64,000 nt of DNA, from NCBI GenBank assembly GCA_030272155.1, contig CP126195.1:5315001-5379000 (forward strand), in the 5' to 3' direction. Numbering within the stretch: the stretch's first letter is position 1; each line of letters opens with the position of its first letter. Under the pieces are notes generated by a model that did no database searches, was not told the origin of the DNA, and worked only from the letters and a program-made list of their open reading frames with translations. The position numbers and the translations under genes were made by a program. Of the stretch, positions 1-11,692 are shown piece by piece. Origin of the DNA: Tetradesmus obliquus. Lineage: Eukaryota; Chlorophyta; Chlorophyceae; Sphaeropleales; Scenedesmaceae.

Positions 1-20
1 GTACCAAACACACTTGCTGA

Positions 21-123
21 ACCGCAGCCTGCAGGAAGTCCAGCAGCCTGCAGCACGCCCAGCAGCCTGCAGCAAGCCCAGCAGCCTGCAGCAAGCCCAG
101 CAGCCTGCAGCAAGCCCAGCAGC
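21..123. repeat. 19-bp tandem repeat, about 5 copies
   Basis: A Pro/Ala/Gln-coding-like 19-bp unit (CAGCAGCCTGCAGCAAGCC, with small variants) is repeated about five times. No gene could be supported in positions 1-364 around it. The stretch lies downstream of the minus-strand rhodanese stop and may be 3' UTR or intergenic. Confidence 0.8.
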
Positions 124-364
124 ACTCCCTAACATCAAAACACAGGCGTGCCAACTTGGCAACACCAAACAGACAGCAAGTTCCCAGCAACCGCTCGGCA
201 TCAACAACATCATCAAACACGGTGCCTAGGCTACAGCCACAGCAGGGATAAACAGCACCAGTAGTAAATCTCCGGGTTCAGCACAAAGGTTCCCTCACCT
301 TCAACACACCCCTATTAACCCTGTTGAACACCTGCAACCCCTCACTCCATATCACTCGGAATCA

Positions 365-645
365 CTCCTCATCATCAGCCAGCGGCAGCCCCTGGTACTT
401 CCACTGCTGGAAGCCGCCCTGCACATGCCTGCTTCCTAAAACCTTGATGACATCACCCCCAAAACCCTCATTGTCACTAAGCTCCCTCACTCCTCATCAC
501 CAGCCAGGGGAAGGCCCTGGTACTTCCACTGCTGGAAGCCGCCCTCCACGTGCCTGATGTTGTTCAGGCTCCAACCCGCATCATACAGCTCAAAGATAGC
601 CTTGAGGGAGCGGCTCTCGCGGCCAAATGCACGCTCAGGGTCTGG

Positions 646-678
<33 letters not shown>

Positions 679-905
679 GGAAGGCACCACTGTCACTTTG
701 GCACGCAGTGAGCTGGTAGATGGCCCTGAGGGAGCGTCTCTCACGCCCAAATGCACGCTCAGGGTCTGGTAGCAGCAGCAGCAGCAGCCACAAGGCAGGC
801 ACGACAGTCACTTTGGCACACAGTCAGCAAATAGATGACCTTGAGAGCGGCTCTTGCGCCCAAATGCACGCTCGGGGTGTGAGGGGCAGCAGCAGCAGCA
901 GCAGC
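365..905 (-). repeat. Echo copies of the rhodanese last exon
   Basis: Degenerate direct copies of pieces of the last rhodanese exon lie on both sides of it. The 3' piece (GGFQQWKYQGLPLA...DEE stop) occurs in the exon at 487-550 and again at about 365-420. The 5' piece (DPERAFGRESRSL) occurs in the exon at about 590-641 and again at about 715-775 and 845-885, the nearer copy with its splice acceptor. Confidence 0.8.
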
Positions 906-3646
906 AGAGAGGCAGGCAGGCACAGACTTGTCCAGATGCAGCAGCGGCAGCTGCACCCTGTGTGGTGAAACAGCACAAATGCCTGGGAAGCATCGCAGCA
1001 TGGTCCTGCCTACACTGCCACTGCTGTGCATACCATGCACATGTTGCAGTTGTGTTACAAACACAGCAGTAACATTATTTTTTCTCACCTGCAAAGAGCT
1101 TCTTGTCCCGCCTGTATGTCACATTGGTGTCCAGGGTGCCTCCCACCGCACACATCAGCAGCACCTTGCTGTTCTTCTTCACAGTCTGCGGCAGCAGCAG
1201 CAGGAGCAGAAGTGCAACAAGCAAGGTCGGCACAGCAAGCAGGTGACTGAGGGAGAACGGCTACAGCCGCTTCACTGCACTTGCAATTTGGCAGATGGCC
1301 AGCAGTGCACGTGTTAAAGTAGATGCATGGCTGCGCTGTGCACCCTTCACAAGGTGTCCACAAAGTCCGGGTCCCGCTCCGTGGCGTTCATGGCAAGATA
1401 TGTTTCATAGCAAATGCATGGACCCACATGAAACACAAACCTCTCTGTCCTGCTCACTTTGCAAAAGGCGCCCACAAAGTCCGATCCCTTCAGTGGCCTT
1501 CAAAAATATATAACATCATCGGTAAAGATGGCATGGACCCACATGCAACACAAAGCCCTTTGTACTGCTCACCTTAGAGAAGGTAACGACAAAGTCCCGC
1601 TCGTATGGCTTTCATGGCAGGATCTACTTCATAGCAGTTGCTTACACCCACATGAGACACAATCCCCTCTGTAATTCAAAAGTACTGACACATCGCACCT
1701 TGCAGAAGGTGTCCACGAAGTCGGGGTCCCGCTCCGTGGCCTTCATGGCAAAGCTGGCCATGGCCAGCTTCTTCACGTTGTCCCAGGCGCTGTTGCCCGC
1801 CACCAGCCTGCACACAGCACGCACACACAGGATTTCATATCAACACATTGTGCTTGCGTTGCTTGTATCCCAGGCGCTGTTGCCCGCCACCAGCCTGCAC
1901 ACAGCACACAAGAATCAGCAGGCAACACAGCTGAAGCTTGTAAACCACACATACTTGACCTGCACCAATACAATTGCTGGCCCAAAGAGCCTTACCCGCC
2001 GCGGCCATCATCTCGCTAATACGTTACGATTACCATGACACCTCCTTGCATGCTTTGCCGTCTGGCGCTGCGCACAACATGGCGTTCACATGTTGCTCCC
2101 GCCCAAACGCTGCGCACAACCTGTCGTTTGCAGAGGGTTCGCATGCTGTTGCATTGCCCGAATGCTGGCCAGGCACACCTGAACATAGGCACGTTGATGG
2201 AGCCCTCAGCGCTCATTGCATCAAAGTCACTCGCCAGCCGCACATCCACCAGCGTCCAGCCGGCCCTGCTGAGCTTCCTGGCCTGCAGGAAAAGTAACAA
2301 GTGACAATAACACCCCCATGTAACAAGCATGTGACAGCTTCCTGACGTAACATCCCAGTATTGCAGGCACGGCTATCAAGGCTAGACAAGGTGGCAGGGC
2401 TTGCAATTTGGCAGGAAGGCATATGATACCGCTTTACGCTGTCAAGCCCTGAATGCCATGCATGGGCCATTGCTGCCATCCGTGTGATTTAATGGTAGCC
2501 AGCAACAAGCGTGCTGTGTTGCAGTTGAAACTCAATGGCGTTGTGACTCTCCTCATACCGTCGTTGACTGCAGGCTGCTACCTGCTCACTGCTGCTCATC
2601 GTATTAGTATTGCTGTTGCTGCTGCTGGTGGTGCTGCTACTGCTGCTGCTGCTGCTGCCATGCTCTACTACTAAACTTCGCGTGCCAGCTCCAATATACT
2701 TGAACAACACCCTCCCTCTTTACGAGTTAACAAAAGATGCTCAAGCAGTTGAGCGCTGCACCTCCGGCCTGAGTGCTACACCTGCCCTGTTACCCATTGC
2801 TGTAGCTGCGATGCTGCCACCTGGCTGGTCGTTTGCATATGGCCCTTCAAATTCCAGAGATGCAACCAGCCGCTCTGCTGGCAACCATAGTCCTGCAAGC
2901 TGCTGCGCACCTCTCTACATCTGCGCTCTTTGAATTTCAGTCAAGCCAACAATCTGCTGGCAACCATAGTCCTGCAAGCTGCTGCGCACCTCTTCTACAT
3001 CTACGCTCTTCAGCCCGGCATCTGACAGGGTGGTGTGCACCACCGGCCATGCCTGGTAAGCAGCACTGCAGCAGCATACAGCAACAACGATGTGTGCATA
3101 CCGTGTGTGCCTCTGACACTGCTGGCTGATTGCTCATGGATGTGTGTCGGGCATGCTGCATGCCGCATGCAGCGTGTGTGGTGAGAAGAAAGGCAAGGCA
3201 GACAGCAAGCAGCCATGCATGTGGGGAATAGCACACATGCCAGCAGCACAGCTGGCTCATTGGCAGCTAGGAGCTCTATAAAAGCCATGCGAGCGGTGCT
3301 TTGCGGTTTGCTCACCCTGTCTTTGGCTTGATGAGCGTCCTGTCCTCGTCTGCTGCTATTCCTGCAAACCTGTCATCCCTCACCCAGCGAGAGTTGGCTG
3401 GATCCCATTTGAATCCTGTCGAGATAAGAAATGGATCCCTTGTAAAATTGCTGCTACTGGCATCAAGCTGGCACAGCAAAATCGTGCACTGTACTGGGCG
3501 CTGAACGTTGCTACTGAGAGCGCACCAACGTTGCCCTTCCTCTTGGTCGATGCTGTTGCAGCGCAAACTTTGACTGTATGGCTCCTGGAGCGAGAATTGC
3601 GCTGAGCGTGCGGTGCCCTAGCTGCACCTCGCATCTGCAGCGCCAT
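487..3646 (-). CDS. Chloroplast-type rhodanese-like domain protein
   Basis: Seven exons on the minus strand give 253 aa: 3646-3526, 3415-3316, 3065-2990, 2282-2179, 1807-1699, 1185-1089 and 641-487. All introns are GT-AG and phases match. The first in-frame ATG is at 3646, followed by a basic, Ser/Ala/Arg-rich leader typical of a plastid transit peptide. The mature part has the rhodanese motifs: LVDVR before the cleft, a candidate active-site Cys in LLMCAVGGTLDT, then ESRSL and the conserved RHVEGGFQQWKYQGLP end. The spacer between the Cys-GG motif and SRSL matches plant plastid STR proteins (established family pattern). Sulfur transfer or a redox/scaffold role is possible but not shown. Almost every intron holds degenerate copies of adjacent exons, including a second stop-containing terminal exon at about 365-420, so alternative C-termini are possible. 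I am sure of the family; subfamily (STR11-like?) is a guess. Confidence 0.82.
1340..1910 (-). repeat. Echo copies of rhodanese exon 5
   Basis: Exon 5 (1807-1699, encoding ERDPDFVDTFCK) is echoed in the downstream intron at about 1343-1405, 1466-1503 and 1578-1625. Its 5' edge and acceptor are echoed upstream at about 1868-1910. Exon 3 has a similar donor-side copy at about 2881-2935. Confidence 0.75.
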
Positions 3647-5025
3647 TGTGAGAGCCAAATGACCGGTCCGCTGATTCACAGATATTTCCTCGTCTACTGC
3701 TTACAGTGCTACACATACCAGCCACCTGCAAATCCACCACATACACAACATGCTATGCACACAATCGACATGACATGACACAAGACATGAGCCCTGACAT
3801 TGACAGAAGCTTGCTAACACAGCAAGGTTTGGCCAATTGGCAACCTCGACACCACGATAATCGTGAAAGCACACCTGGTGTCCAAACGAATGCCTCCAAC
3901 AATGAAGTGATGCAAGCACTGGACTAAGTCAACATGATCAGCACAAACCTTGGCGTCCAAACAAATGCTGGCCCTTCAATGGTGACTGCACCTGAGCTGC
4001 AGCATGCTGTACAACACAATGATGCGTCGATGCTCGTGGTGCAGCAGTGCTGCCAAGCTGGCATAACAAACCTCAAACATGTGCAGGTGTCCATGCATGC
4101 ACAACTTTTCGGCCCAACATGCCTACCCCCTGGATGCATGCGCCGCATGCTCGCACGAGCAACATTACGGTGAGCCAGCCTCAATGATCTACATCCAAGT
4201 CCTGGAAAGCTCAACATGCCATGTGCCACACGCAAAGCGCAGTGCAGCTAGGCTGCACAGGCCGCCACAACAGCTCTGACTCGGAAGCGCAGCAGCACCA
4301 CCCTTTGTGTTTGATCAGTCACAGCCCACCACACTTCCTGCAGGCACCCCAGCAGCCTTCGCAAGCATGCTTGTCTGTAAGCCGCGCAAAGCTGCACACA
4401 GCTTGCCACATTGCCAAGAACTGCAGGAAGCACACACTGTAGAAGCACAAATGCAACACAATGCTCAATCACATGCACATGTCTAGATGGGCCACCACCA
4501 CCTCCACATCCTGCGGCAGTGGGCCGCAAAGCCGGCTGCCAGTTCAATGCATGTTGCCGCCACATGTGCCACATATGTAGCTGGGCTTGTGGCAGCTGCA
4601 CCCACACACGTACAATGCATGCTAATGGTCACGACAGGCTGCCCACATCGGCAAAACCTCTCTTGGGCTTGAGTGTGGTGGGGCTCAATCACATTCATCA
4701 CAAGGCATTCTCGTGTAGTCGCAAAGCCGCAACAGGGTTTGCAGCCAGCAGGTTAATCGCCTGCTATATACCACGCGAGCTTCAGGCACAGGGCAAATGC
4801 CGCCCAGCTGCTGTCACACAACTGCTACAGCATCTGTTGTCTGTACACCGTCACTGCTGGTGTCTGCTGTGCATACAAATCCCAACCGCTGCGGCAGAAC
4901 ATGATGTACACCAACTGCCTCAACCGATGCACCGTCTGCAGTTGCTGTTTATCAAGCAACACACACTGAACACACAAGCTGCAGCTGCTTATCCAGCAGT
5001 TGAACGGTCACCACCTGCCGTACCA
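3647..5025. other. Intergenic / transporter 3' region
   Basis: No convincing gene. The plus strand is C/A-rich, so the minus strand is G/T-rich like other transcribed minus-strand tails here. A minus-strand TGTAA motif lies near 3702, only about 55 bp upstream of the rhodanese ATG, so the transporter 3' UTR may run almost to the next gene. A 214-codon plus-strand frame at 4411-5055 is Cys/His/Pro/Thr-rich without domain character. Confidence 0.5.
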
Positions 5026-5817
5026 TCAGCGTTGCACGCCACTGCTGGCATGTAAAGGGTCTGTGCAGTCCTCATAAGCTGCCACACAATCCACATCTGC
5101 GCCGCTCATTGGCTGCAAGCCGTGCTCACTCTTCAAAACCGCACACCCCTCTCGCGCCTCTCCAAGCGGGCCACCCTCGCCGCTGCTGCCGCTGCCGCTG
5201 CCGCTGCCGCCAGTCCTGCCGCGCAGATGGATGCTGCTGCGAGACATCCAGCTGGCAGCTGCACCCACACAAGTCCCACCCCTGCCATCCCTGCTGCTGC
5301 TACCACCTCCCTCCAGCAGCTGCTGCCGGCTGCTGTTGCGCTCCGGCTCTGGCAGCCTACCATGCAGCGGCGATCCACCACCAGCAGCAGCAGCAGCACC
5401 TGATCCAGACCCTGCACCAATTCCTGCGCTGTTAGCTACACCACGCCCAGCAAGCCAGCCTCTAATGCCGCCACTGCTGGTGCTGCTGCTTGTAACAGCA
5501 GCAGCAGTAACCGCACCAGGGTCAGACATGCGGCTCTTCAGCTTGACCAGATGCTGCTGCTCTGGCCCAAGGCCAGCTGCACAGCTGCTGGCTGGCTGGC
5601 CAGAATCGCTGCCTGGCCGCTGCCGTGCTGCTGCTGCTGCTGCCGAGGCCTGCACGCGCTCTACTGCTGGCAATGGCGAGGCCATTGCAGCTGATTGGAC
5701 ATGGTGGATGCTGCTGCTGCTGTCACCAACCCAGCTCTGCAGCCCATGCTGCTGCTGCACACTAGCCGGAGCATCAGATAGCGCCCCTGCACCCTTCAGC
5801 AGCCCTACCACCCCGCC

Positions 5818-5859
<42 letters not shown>

Positions 5860-7989
5860 ACCATGCTCCAACCAATCGCCGCCGCTGCTGCTGCCGCTGC
5901 TGCTGCCAGCATGCACGCTCACTGGCTCCCCTACTACCTCGCCACCCCCTGTGCCTGCATCTCCCTGCATCACCTGGATCTGCTGCAGAGCTGCATCTGC
6001 ACTCTTGCCCAGCCGCTGCTGCATCTGCTGCTCATCCTTACGCATTGTGAACACCAGGCAGCACAGCATCAGCCCGCACGGCACCCAGCCAGCCACAGAC
6101 AGGTTGAATGCACCCTGCCGGCCCATCGCGCTGATAAACCCTGCAACAATGACGGGGCCTAAACCACGGCCCAGGTCGTCAGTGACGGACTGCAGCGCGA
6201 GTGACACGCCGCGCGTCTCGGGTGTATTGACGTTGAGCATGATGGCTCGCAGGTTGGGGCCTGCAGGCAGCCAGCAGTAGTATGATTAATCAGAATCAAC
6301 CAAGTCAACCAGGATGCCATTTGCCGTGCGTATTTAGTGATACACTCTTGCATCGGACAACCACTCCCACCATTGTCAAGGGCTAACAGCCAAGCATTGG
6401 TCAAGGGTGCGTTGTGGTGAGCAGACCCCAGCGCTCACCTGCCACGCTGACTAGGACGCCCGCCAGTGTTGACATCAGCAGCTCAGCAGCACCCTTTGCC
6501 AACACCCTGCCTCCCTCCCTGCCTCCCTCCCTGCCTCAACCCTTGCATAAACCCCACCAGGCTCACCTGCCATGCTGACCAGGAAGCCCGCCAGCGCTGA
6601 CATCAGCAGCGCCGAGGCATAGCCGGCAGCCATGAGGTCGGCGTTGACCAGGAAGTACACGGGGCCCACGCCAGCCAGCACTGACACGCCAGTCAGCACA
6701 GCCATGGCCTCCTTGCGCCTGCAGCCAGGGCAGCATACAAGCAACTGCTGTTTGAATTGAATGGCTCGTGGACATTGCGCTATTGACAAAGCAGATGCAC
6801 GCCAGTCGGCACTGCCATCGCCTCCTTGCGCCTGCAGCCAGGGCAGCACAGGAGCGCAGCAGTCGTTCATGGCAACGTACTTGTACCAGTCAAGTGCTTG
6901 CCTTGTGCTTGCCGTGGGAAAAGGCAGCTCAGTACAGCACACCACAGCACAGCACAGCACAGCACCGCACAGCACAGCACAGCAACCACAGTGTGAGCAG
7001 TGACAAGCGGCCGCACTGACAGTGAATCCTCCATCACCATGCACCAGTTGTACAGAAGCTGCCCTGCTGCGCCGCCCGCTAGCACGCCCACGCCGCCGTT
7101 CAACCCCAGCAAACAACCAGATCACGTACTACCACACGCCCACATAAACCTGCGCACATGGACCACGCACCGGTTGTACAGTAGCTGGCCTGCCACGCTG
7201 CCTGCCAGCACAGCCCAAGATATCCAATACGACATGCCACAACACACCACACCCACAGCAGACGCACCAATTGTACAGCAGCTGCCCGGCCGCGCCGCCT
7301 GCCAGCACGCCCGCGCCTCCTCCCAGCCCGAACATGAGGATGACCACTGTGGCCATCTCCACGCTGAAGCCCTTGTTGAGGTGCAGGTAGTCGTTGATGT
7401 ACGTCTGCATCACGCCCCACGGCAGGCAGCCCGGCAGGCCCTGCGGCATAACAAAAGGCAATAAATGCAGCTGTTGCGGTGCAGGTAGGTGTTTAAAGAA
7501 GTCTGCATCATGCCCGACAGCAGGCAGCCCGGCAGGCCCTGCAGCGAGCACATGCAGGTGTTGGTTGTTCTTCCAGTATTACAAGGCACCCATGCAAGCA
7601 AGAAGTTCTCAGCACTATACCAAAACTATTGTTTGTGTGCTATTGCTTGCTGCTTGCTGGCTGCTGCTTGCGGCTTGCTGCATGCTGCTGGTGCACATGC
7701 TGCACGCATCAGCCAGCCACCCAGCTGCCCACCCACCTGCAGGATGATTATCACTTGCTGGGAATGGCCAGCAGCTGCCGTACACAGCATAAAATCAAGC
7801 CATTGATAAAGCCACATCACACAGCTGTCAGGTGTATCCAGCCACCCACACCCACACCCACCTGCAGGATGATGATCCAGTTGCTGGGGATGGCCAGCAG
7901 CTGCTTGACCTTGCGCCAGCTGATAGACTCGCTGTACGCAGCACCAGCAGCCAGCTGCCCCCGCAGCGCCTCTTCATACGCTGCGGCGG

Positions 7990-8021
<32 letters not shown>

Positions 8022-9449
8022 TAGTAGGCGCGAGGTCAGGTGTCTGATGGCTGGTTACGGGCAGTGCCAGCATACAGCATATCTGCTGTGTCGGTGCAGC
8101 ACCAGTCCTCATCAGCTGACACGCGTAGTTGTCCAACAACAAGGCAGGTTTTCAAACATATTGCCATGTGTATTCCTTTTTCAACATGCCTTTTCAACAT
8201 CCTGCACACCAACGAGCAGTGCTGCACATTGACATGATGCATACGCATTGACAATATCTCACCTCCTCGTGGCGGCTCCCGCACCGTGAGCAGCAGCAGC
8301 ACCGCAAGCAGCAGGCTGGGCGCGGCCAGGATCACAAACGGCACCTTCCAGTTGGTGGCGGGGCCCACCATGCCGGCAAGCAGCTGCGGCAGCAGCAGCA
8401 GCAGCAGCAGCAGCACTGGTCAGTGACAGCACACCCCACAGCTTCAACATACCACACCACTGCTGTCAGGCGCTTTCTGCTGCCTGCCTCCTTGCAATTG
8501 TGCTGCCTTTGGGTAGCTCCACACAAATACAGATGCAGGCTCCCACCCTTCCAGGCCCCTGGCTGCCGCTCATGCCAACGCCAACAACTATCTACACCAG
8601 CCCCACAATTCACACAGCGCTTGCAGGTGAAGAAAGTCGCCCATCAGGCTGAGCATAAGCACTTCTCAGCACCCCACACGGTCACAGCTGCAACACACGC
8701 CAATGCTCCTGGGCACTACTGTCGTGCTCCAAACACATGCAACTCATGAGCCTCTACACACCTGGCCGCCGCCGATGCCGAAGCCCACTGCAATCTGCAC
8801 CAGCACCGCCATGGCGCTGCGCTGGCTGGTGGGGAACACATTGTACATCAGGCTGAACACCAGCACTGCTCAGTAACCCCACACACCACAATGCTATCGT
8901 GCACTGCTGCCATGCTTTGGAAACACCCATAAGCCTACACACCTGGCCGCCGCCGATGCCAAAGCCGACTGCTATCTGCACCAGCGCCGCCATGGCGCTG
9001 CGCTGGCTGGTGGGGAACAAGTCACCCATGAGGCTGAACACCAGCGGGAAGCAGCCGCCCACTGCGATGCCGGTCAGCATGCGCAGCACGAAGAACTGCC
9101 ACAGCTCCGTGACCTGCACATGTATCAGGTGGCAGCACAGCAAGCGCCAGCATGCATCTCTGAGCAACAGCGGTGATTCACCTTGCGCTCTGATGCGATG
9201 CACAGCAGAGGAGTTCAGGAGGGTGTGACCCAGCGCTGTAGGCAATGCAACTAGAGGTAAAGCGCACCACTGCACTGAACCAGCAGCAATGCGGGCAGCA
9301 GGACTTGAACTGTGGTTGCTGCGCTGCGCGCCGCTCACCCAGTAGGTGCACAGGCAGGGCGCCTCGCCTATGATGATGATGGCTGCAAGCATCAGCACCC
9401 GGTTGTGTGTGTCTGCAAGGTAACCGCACTGCAGCAGAGGAGGTGCAGT

Positions 9450-9486
<37 letters not shown>

Positions 9487-11025
9487 CAGCTGTGTTGTGG
9501 ACGTATCCATGCAGTCAGACCATACAGGCGTTGTGCGTGCTGCAGACTTGCCACAGCTACAGCAAAGTGGTCCCTGTTGCTGCGGCCGCCTGCTGCTGTG
9601 TAGCAACCCACAACTGCAGGTACCCTTTCCTGTCTGTGCAACATGAACCACCAGCAGCTGCCGCCGCATGCAATGGCATGCTGCCATCTTTGGCAACTGC
9701 TTGCTGCCCAGCACTTCACACTCTCACAGCTGCAGCTGCGCTCGCTGGGATCCCAGCAACAGTTGCCAAAAGACTTGTTAGTTGCTCGGACTCACCAGCA
9801 GTGCTGATGGCGCCCCTATTAGAAAGAAAGCAGCCATGAGGTAGCCCCCTAGAATGGTATCCTTCTGCTGGTCATTCAGCCCAAAGTAGGCAGCGGCAGC
9901 AGACAGCTGCACAGCAGCAGTGGCAGCAGCAGGCACAGCCGCAGGGCCGGCGGCAAGCGCCCGATTCAGCGCAACCATTGGTCGTTGAAGGAATGACACA
10001 CATGTGCTGGCTGGCATGTCTGCGGCAGTGGTGTTCCTGCAAGCACTGCTGAGGTGATGTGCTGCCACAGCTTGATACAGCAAGGTACTGGGCACAGCCT
10101 GAGTGCATGCCAGAATGCCTTGCCTGGGCCCTCCACAGCTTTGCAGGGGGTGCAGCATGCTGCTGCTGCTGCTGCTGCTGTCAAGATCTATCAGCACATC
10201 TGGCACGTGATGTCTCCTCGCTACCCGATGCACGTTTTGAAGCTTATTCTTCAGCATCTGCTGCTGCTGCTGCTACAGCTGCAAAGTGACAAAACAACAC
10301 TGCATGCCCTCAGCGAGCCGAGTGTTCTCCTCAAGCAGCAGCAAGCTGCTGCTGCAGCCGCTCACGTTGGGTGCCAGCAGGTTCTGATCCGCGCACAGCA
10401 GCGCAGCGATGAGGGACACCAGGCCCACCATGTAGCGCCTGCGCCAGGGGCCAAACGGGTGCTGGTAGTGCTGCAGCACCACCTTGGGCAGCAGCGCTGC
10501 GGCAAGCAACAGCGTTGTTCAGTGAAGTCGTTACATTAGCGTTGCGGAATGAAAAGGCATTGTCAAGTGTGTGGCATTGGGGTTGTGTGGTTCTGCGATG
10601 TGCAATGTGCGCGAGACGAAGCCAGCTGTTGCTGCAGTGCAGAGGGCAAGAGCGGAGCTGGAGCAAAGCCCAAGGCAAGAGCTACAGCATGCAGATACAC
10701 AGTACTGGGCTGACCTACGCATTGGCCACTGCAGCCGCTTGCTGCTTTGTGCAAAGCTGCAAGCTGCTGAACGTTTGCTACTGCAGGCGGCTGCAAAAAC
10801 AGCATGCACGTGCTGCTACCCACGCATCCTCCTACTCCTAATCCTAGTATACTTGAGTGCTGCCCAATGAGTACCTTGCTGTATCTCCACTGGCACAAAG
10901 GACCCATTGGACGTGCCAGAGCCAGGAGTGCCAGCCTTTTCTTGCCCTGCTGCCTCTGCATTTGCAGCGCTGTTGACTGCAGCCTGCTGCTGGCAGGCCT
11001 GCTCCAGAGGAGCGACCTGCGTCAT
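5026..11025 (-). CDS. Spinster-like major facilitator superfamily transporter
   Basis: Ten exons on the minus strand sum to 817 aa: 11025-10875, 10496-10366, 9906-9796, 9428-9339, 9113-8943, 8383-8263, 7980-7862, 7440-7268, 6718-6567 and 6260-5026. All junctions are GT-AG with matching phase. The protein has a soluble N-terminus of about 50 aa, then about 11-12 hydrophobic segments. MFS signatures include YLADTHNR in the cytoplasmic loop after TM2 and GIAVGGCFPLVFSLMGDLFP in the TM4 region. Later conserved blocks are GLPGCLPWGVMQTYIND and NTPETRGVSL. A tail of about 330 aa after the last membrane segment is Ser/Gly/Ala-rich with a polyserine run coded by the tract at 5819-5859. Substrate cannot be told; spinster homologs move lipids or organic anions. 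Introns contain many exon echoes. Start ATG at 11025 is the first in frame. Confidence 0.87.
5819..5859. repeat. (CTG)n microsatellite coding polyserine
   Basis: About 13 uninterrupted CTG units on the plus strand, read as AGC codons (polyserine) in the cytoplasmic tail of the minus-strand transporter. This is one of the few long tracts of the window lying inside a coding exon. Confidence 0.9.
6435..8870 (-). repeat. Echo copies of transporter exons in introns
   Basis: Degenerate direct copies of neighbouring exon edges with splice sites: about 6435-6480 (exon 9 donor end), 6790-6850 (exon 9 acceptor end), 7040-7100 and 7160-7215 (exon 8 donor end), 7496-7550 (exon 8 start), 7738-7785 (exon 7 donor end) and 8759-8870 (exon 5 donor end, over 100 bp). 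Copies differ by scattered substitutions and small indels. Confidence 0.8.
6938..6990. repeat. CAGCA/CACAG short tandem repeat
   Basis: A run of 5-bp CAGCA-like units inside a transporter intron, between exons 8 and 9. Confidence 0.7.
9451..9483. repeat. (CAG)n microsatellite, intronic
   Basis: Eleven CAG units in the transporter intron between exons 3 and 4, next to the splice acceptor of exon 4 on the minus strand (acceptor at 9429-9430). Confidence 0.9.
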
Positions 11026-11692
11026 GCTGGCGCTGCGTCCGGCGCCAATTGCTTACTGGACTATATCTTAAGGCATCCCCGCCTTCTATCGTTGCTGGTG
11101 ATGATGCAAAGCGTAGGTGCTGGTGCTCAGCTGTGCAGCACAGCTATGGTATCGTGCAATCAGGCCAGTCACAACCAGCAGACTAGGCACACGCCTCGGG
11201 CTTAACAAACATAATCAGTAGTCCATGCATGGCTAATGGCATGTCGTGGCCTGAACGGTGCTAGGACGGTGACAGCAACCTTGGCAGGGCCAAGGTAGCA
11301 TAATGCTTGAGAAGGCACTTAGATACAGAAGCAAAAGACGTGAAAGTCGTTTCTGTCAGCTTCAAACATGCCTCTGCACTCAGATGATAACACCTAGGGC
11401 TTGTGAACTATCTATCGAGCCACGTATATCTGCGTGCAACGTTAACCATAAGTTTCAATGCAATGTTGTTTCTCGACGTGAATTGTTACTGCGCGACGGC
11501 GTGTAGGCCAATTTGAAACGAGCATTCTAGTAGAAGCACTCGGAGCTTTCCAAGCAAGCGACAAGGCCTTGCGTGCTTGCAATGTAATCTTTAAGTGCAG
11601 ATCAAGGGTTTTGCACCCCTGCACGGTGTTGATTTGACTTGTACAGGAGTCTTCCAGTGCTCCGCTCTGCTGAAGAAAAGCAAGGTGAAACA
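11026..11692. promoter_or_regulatory. Divergent intergenic promoter region
   Basis: A 667-bp, more AT-rich spacer between the divergently transcribed transporter (ATG at 11025, minus) and DnaJ-C gene (ATG at 11693, plus). No open frame here looks like a J domain or other known domain. A shared bidirectional promoter is inferred from position only; no specific element is recognised. Confidence 0.5.

Noticed and set aside
4411..5055. 214-codon plus-strand open frame
   Set aside because: Composition is Cys/His/Thr/Ala-rich with no domain pattern or splice support; it lies in the probable 3' region of the minus-strand transporter.
5231..6280. 349-codon plus-strand frame rich in Leu, Pro and Ala
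   Set aside because: Antisense shadow of the large last exon of the transporter; poly-Leu reflects the CTG repeat.
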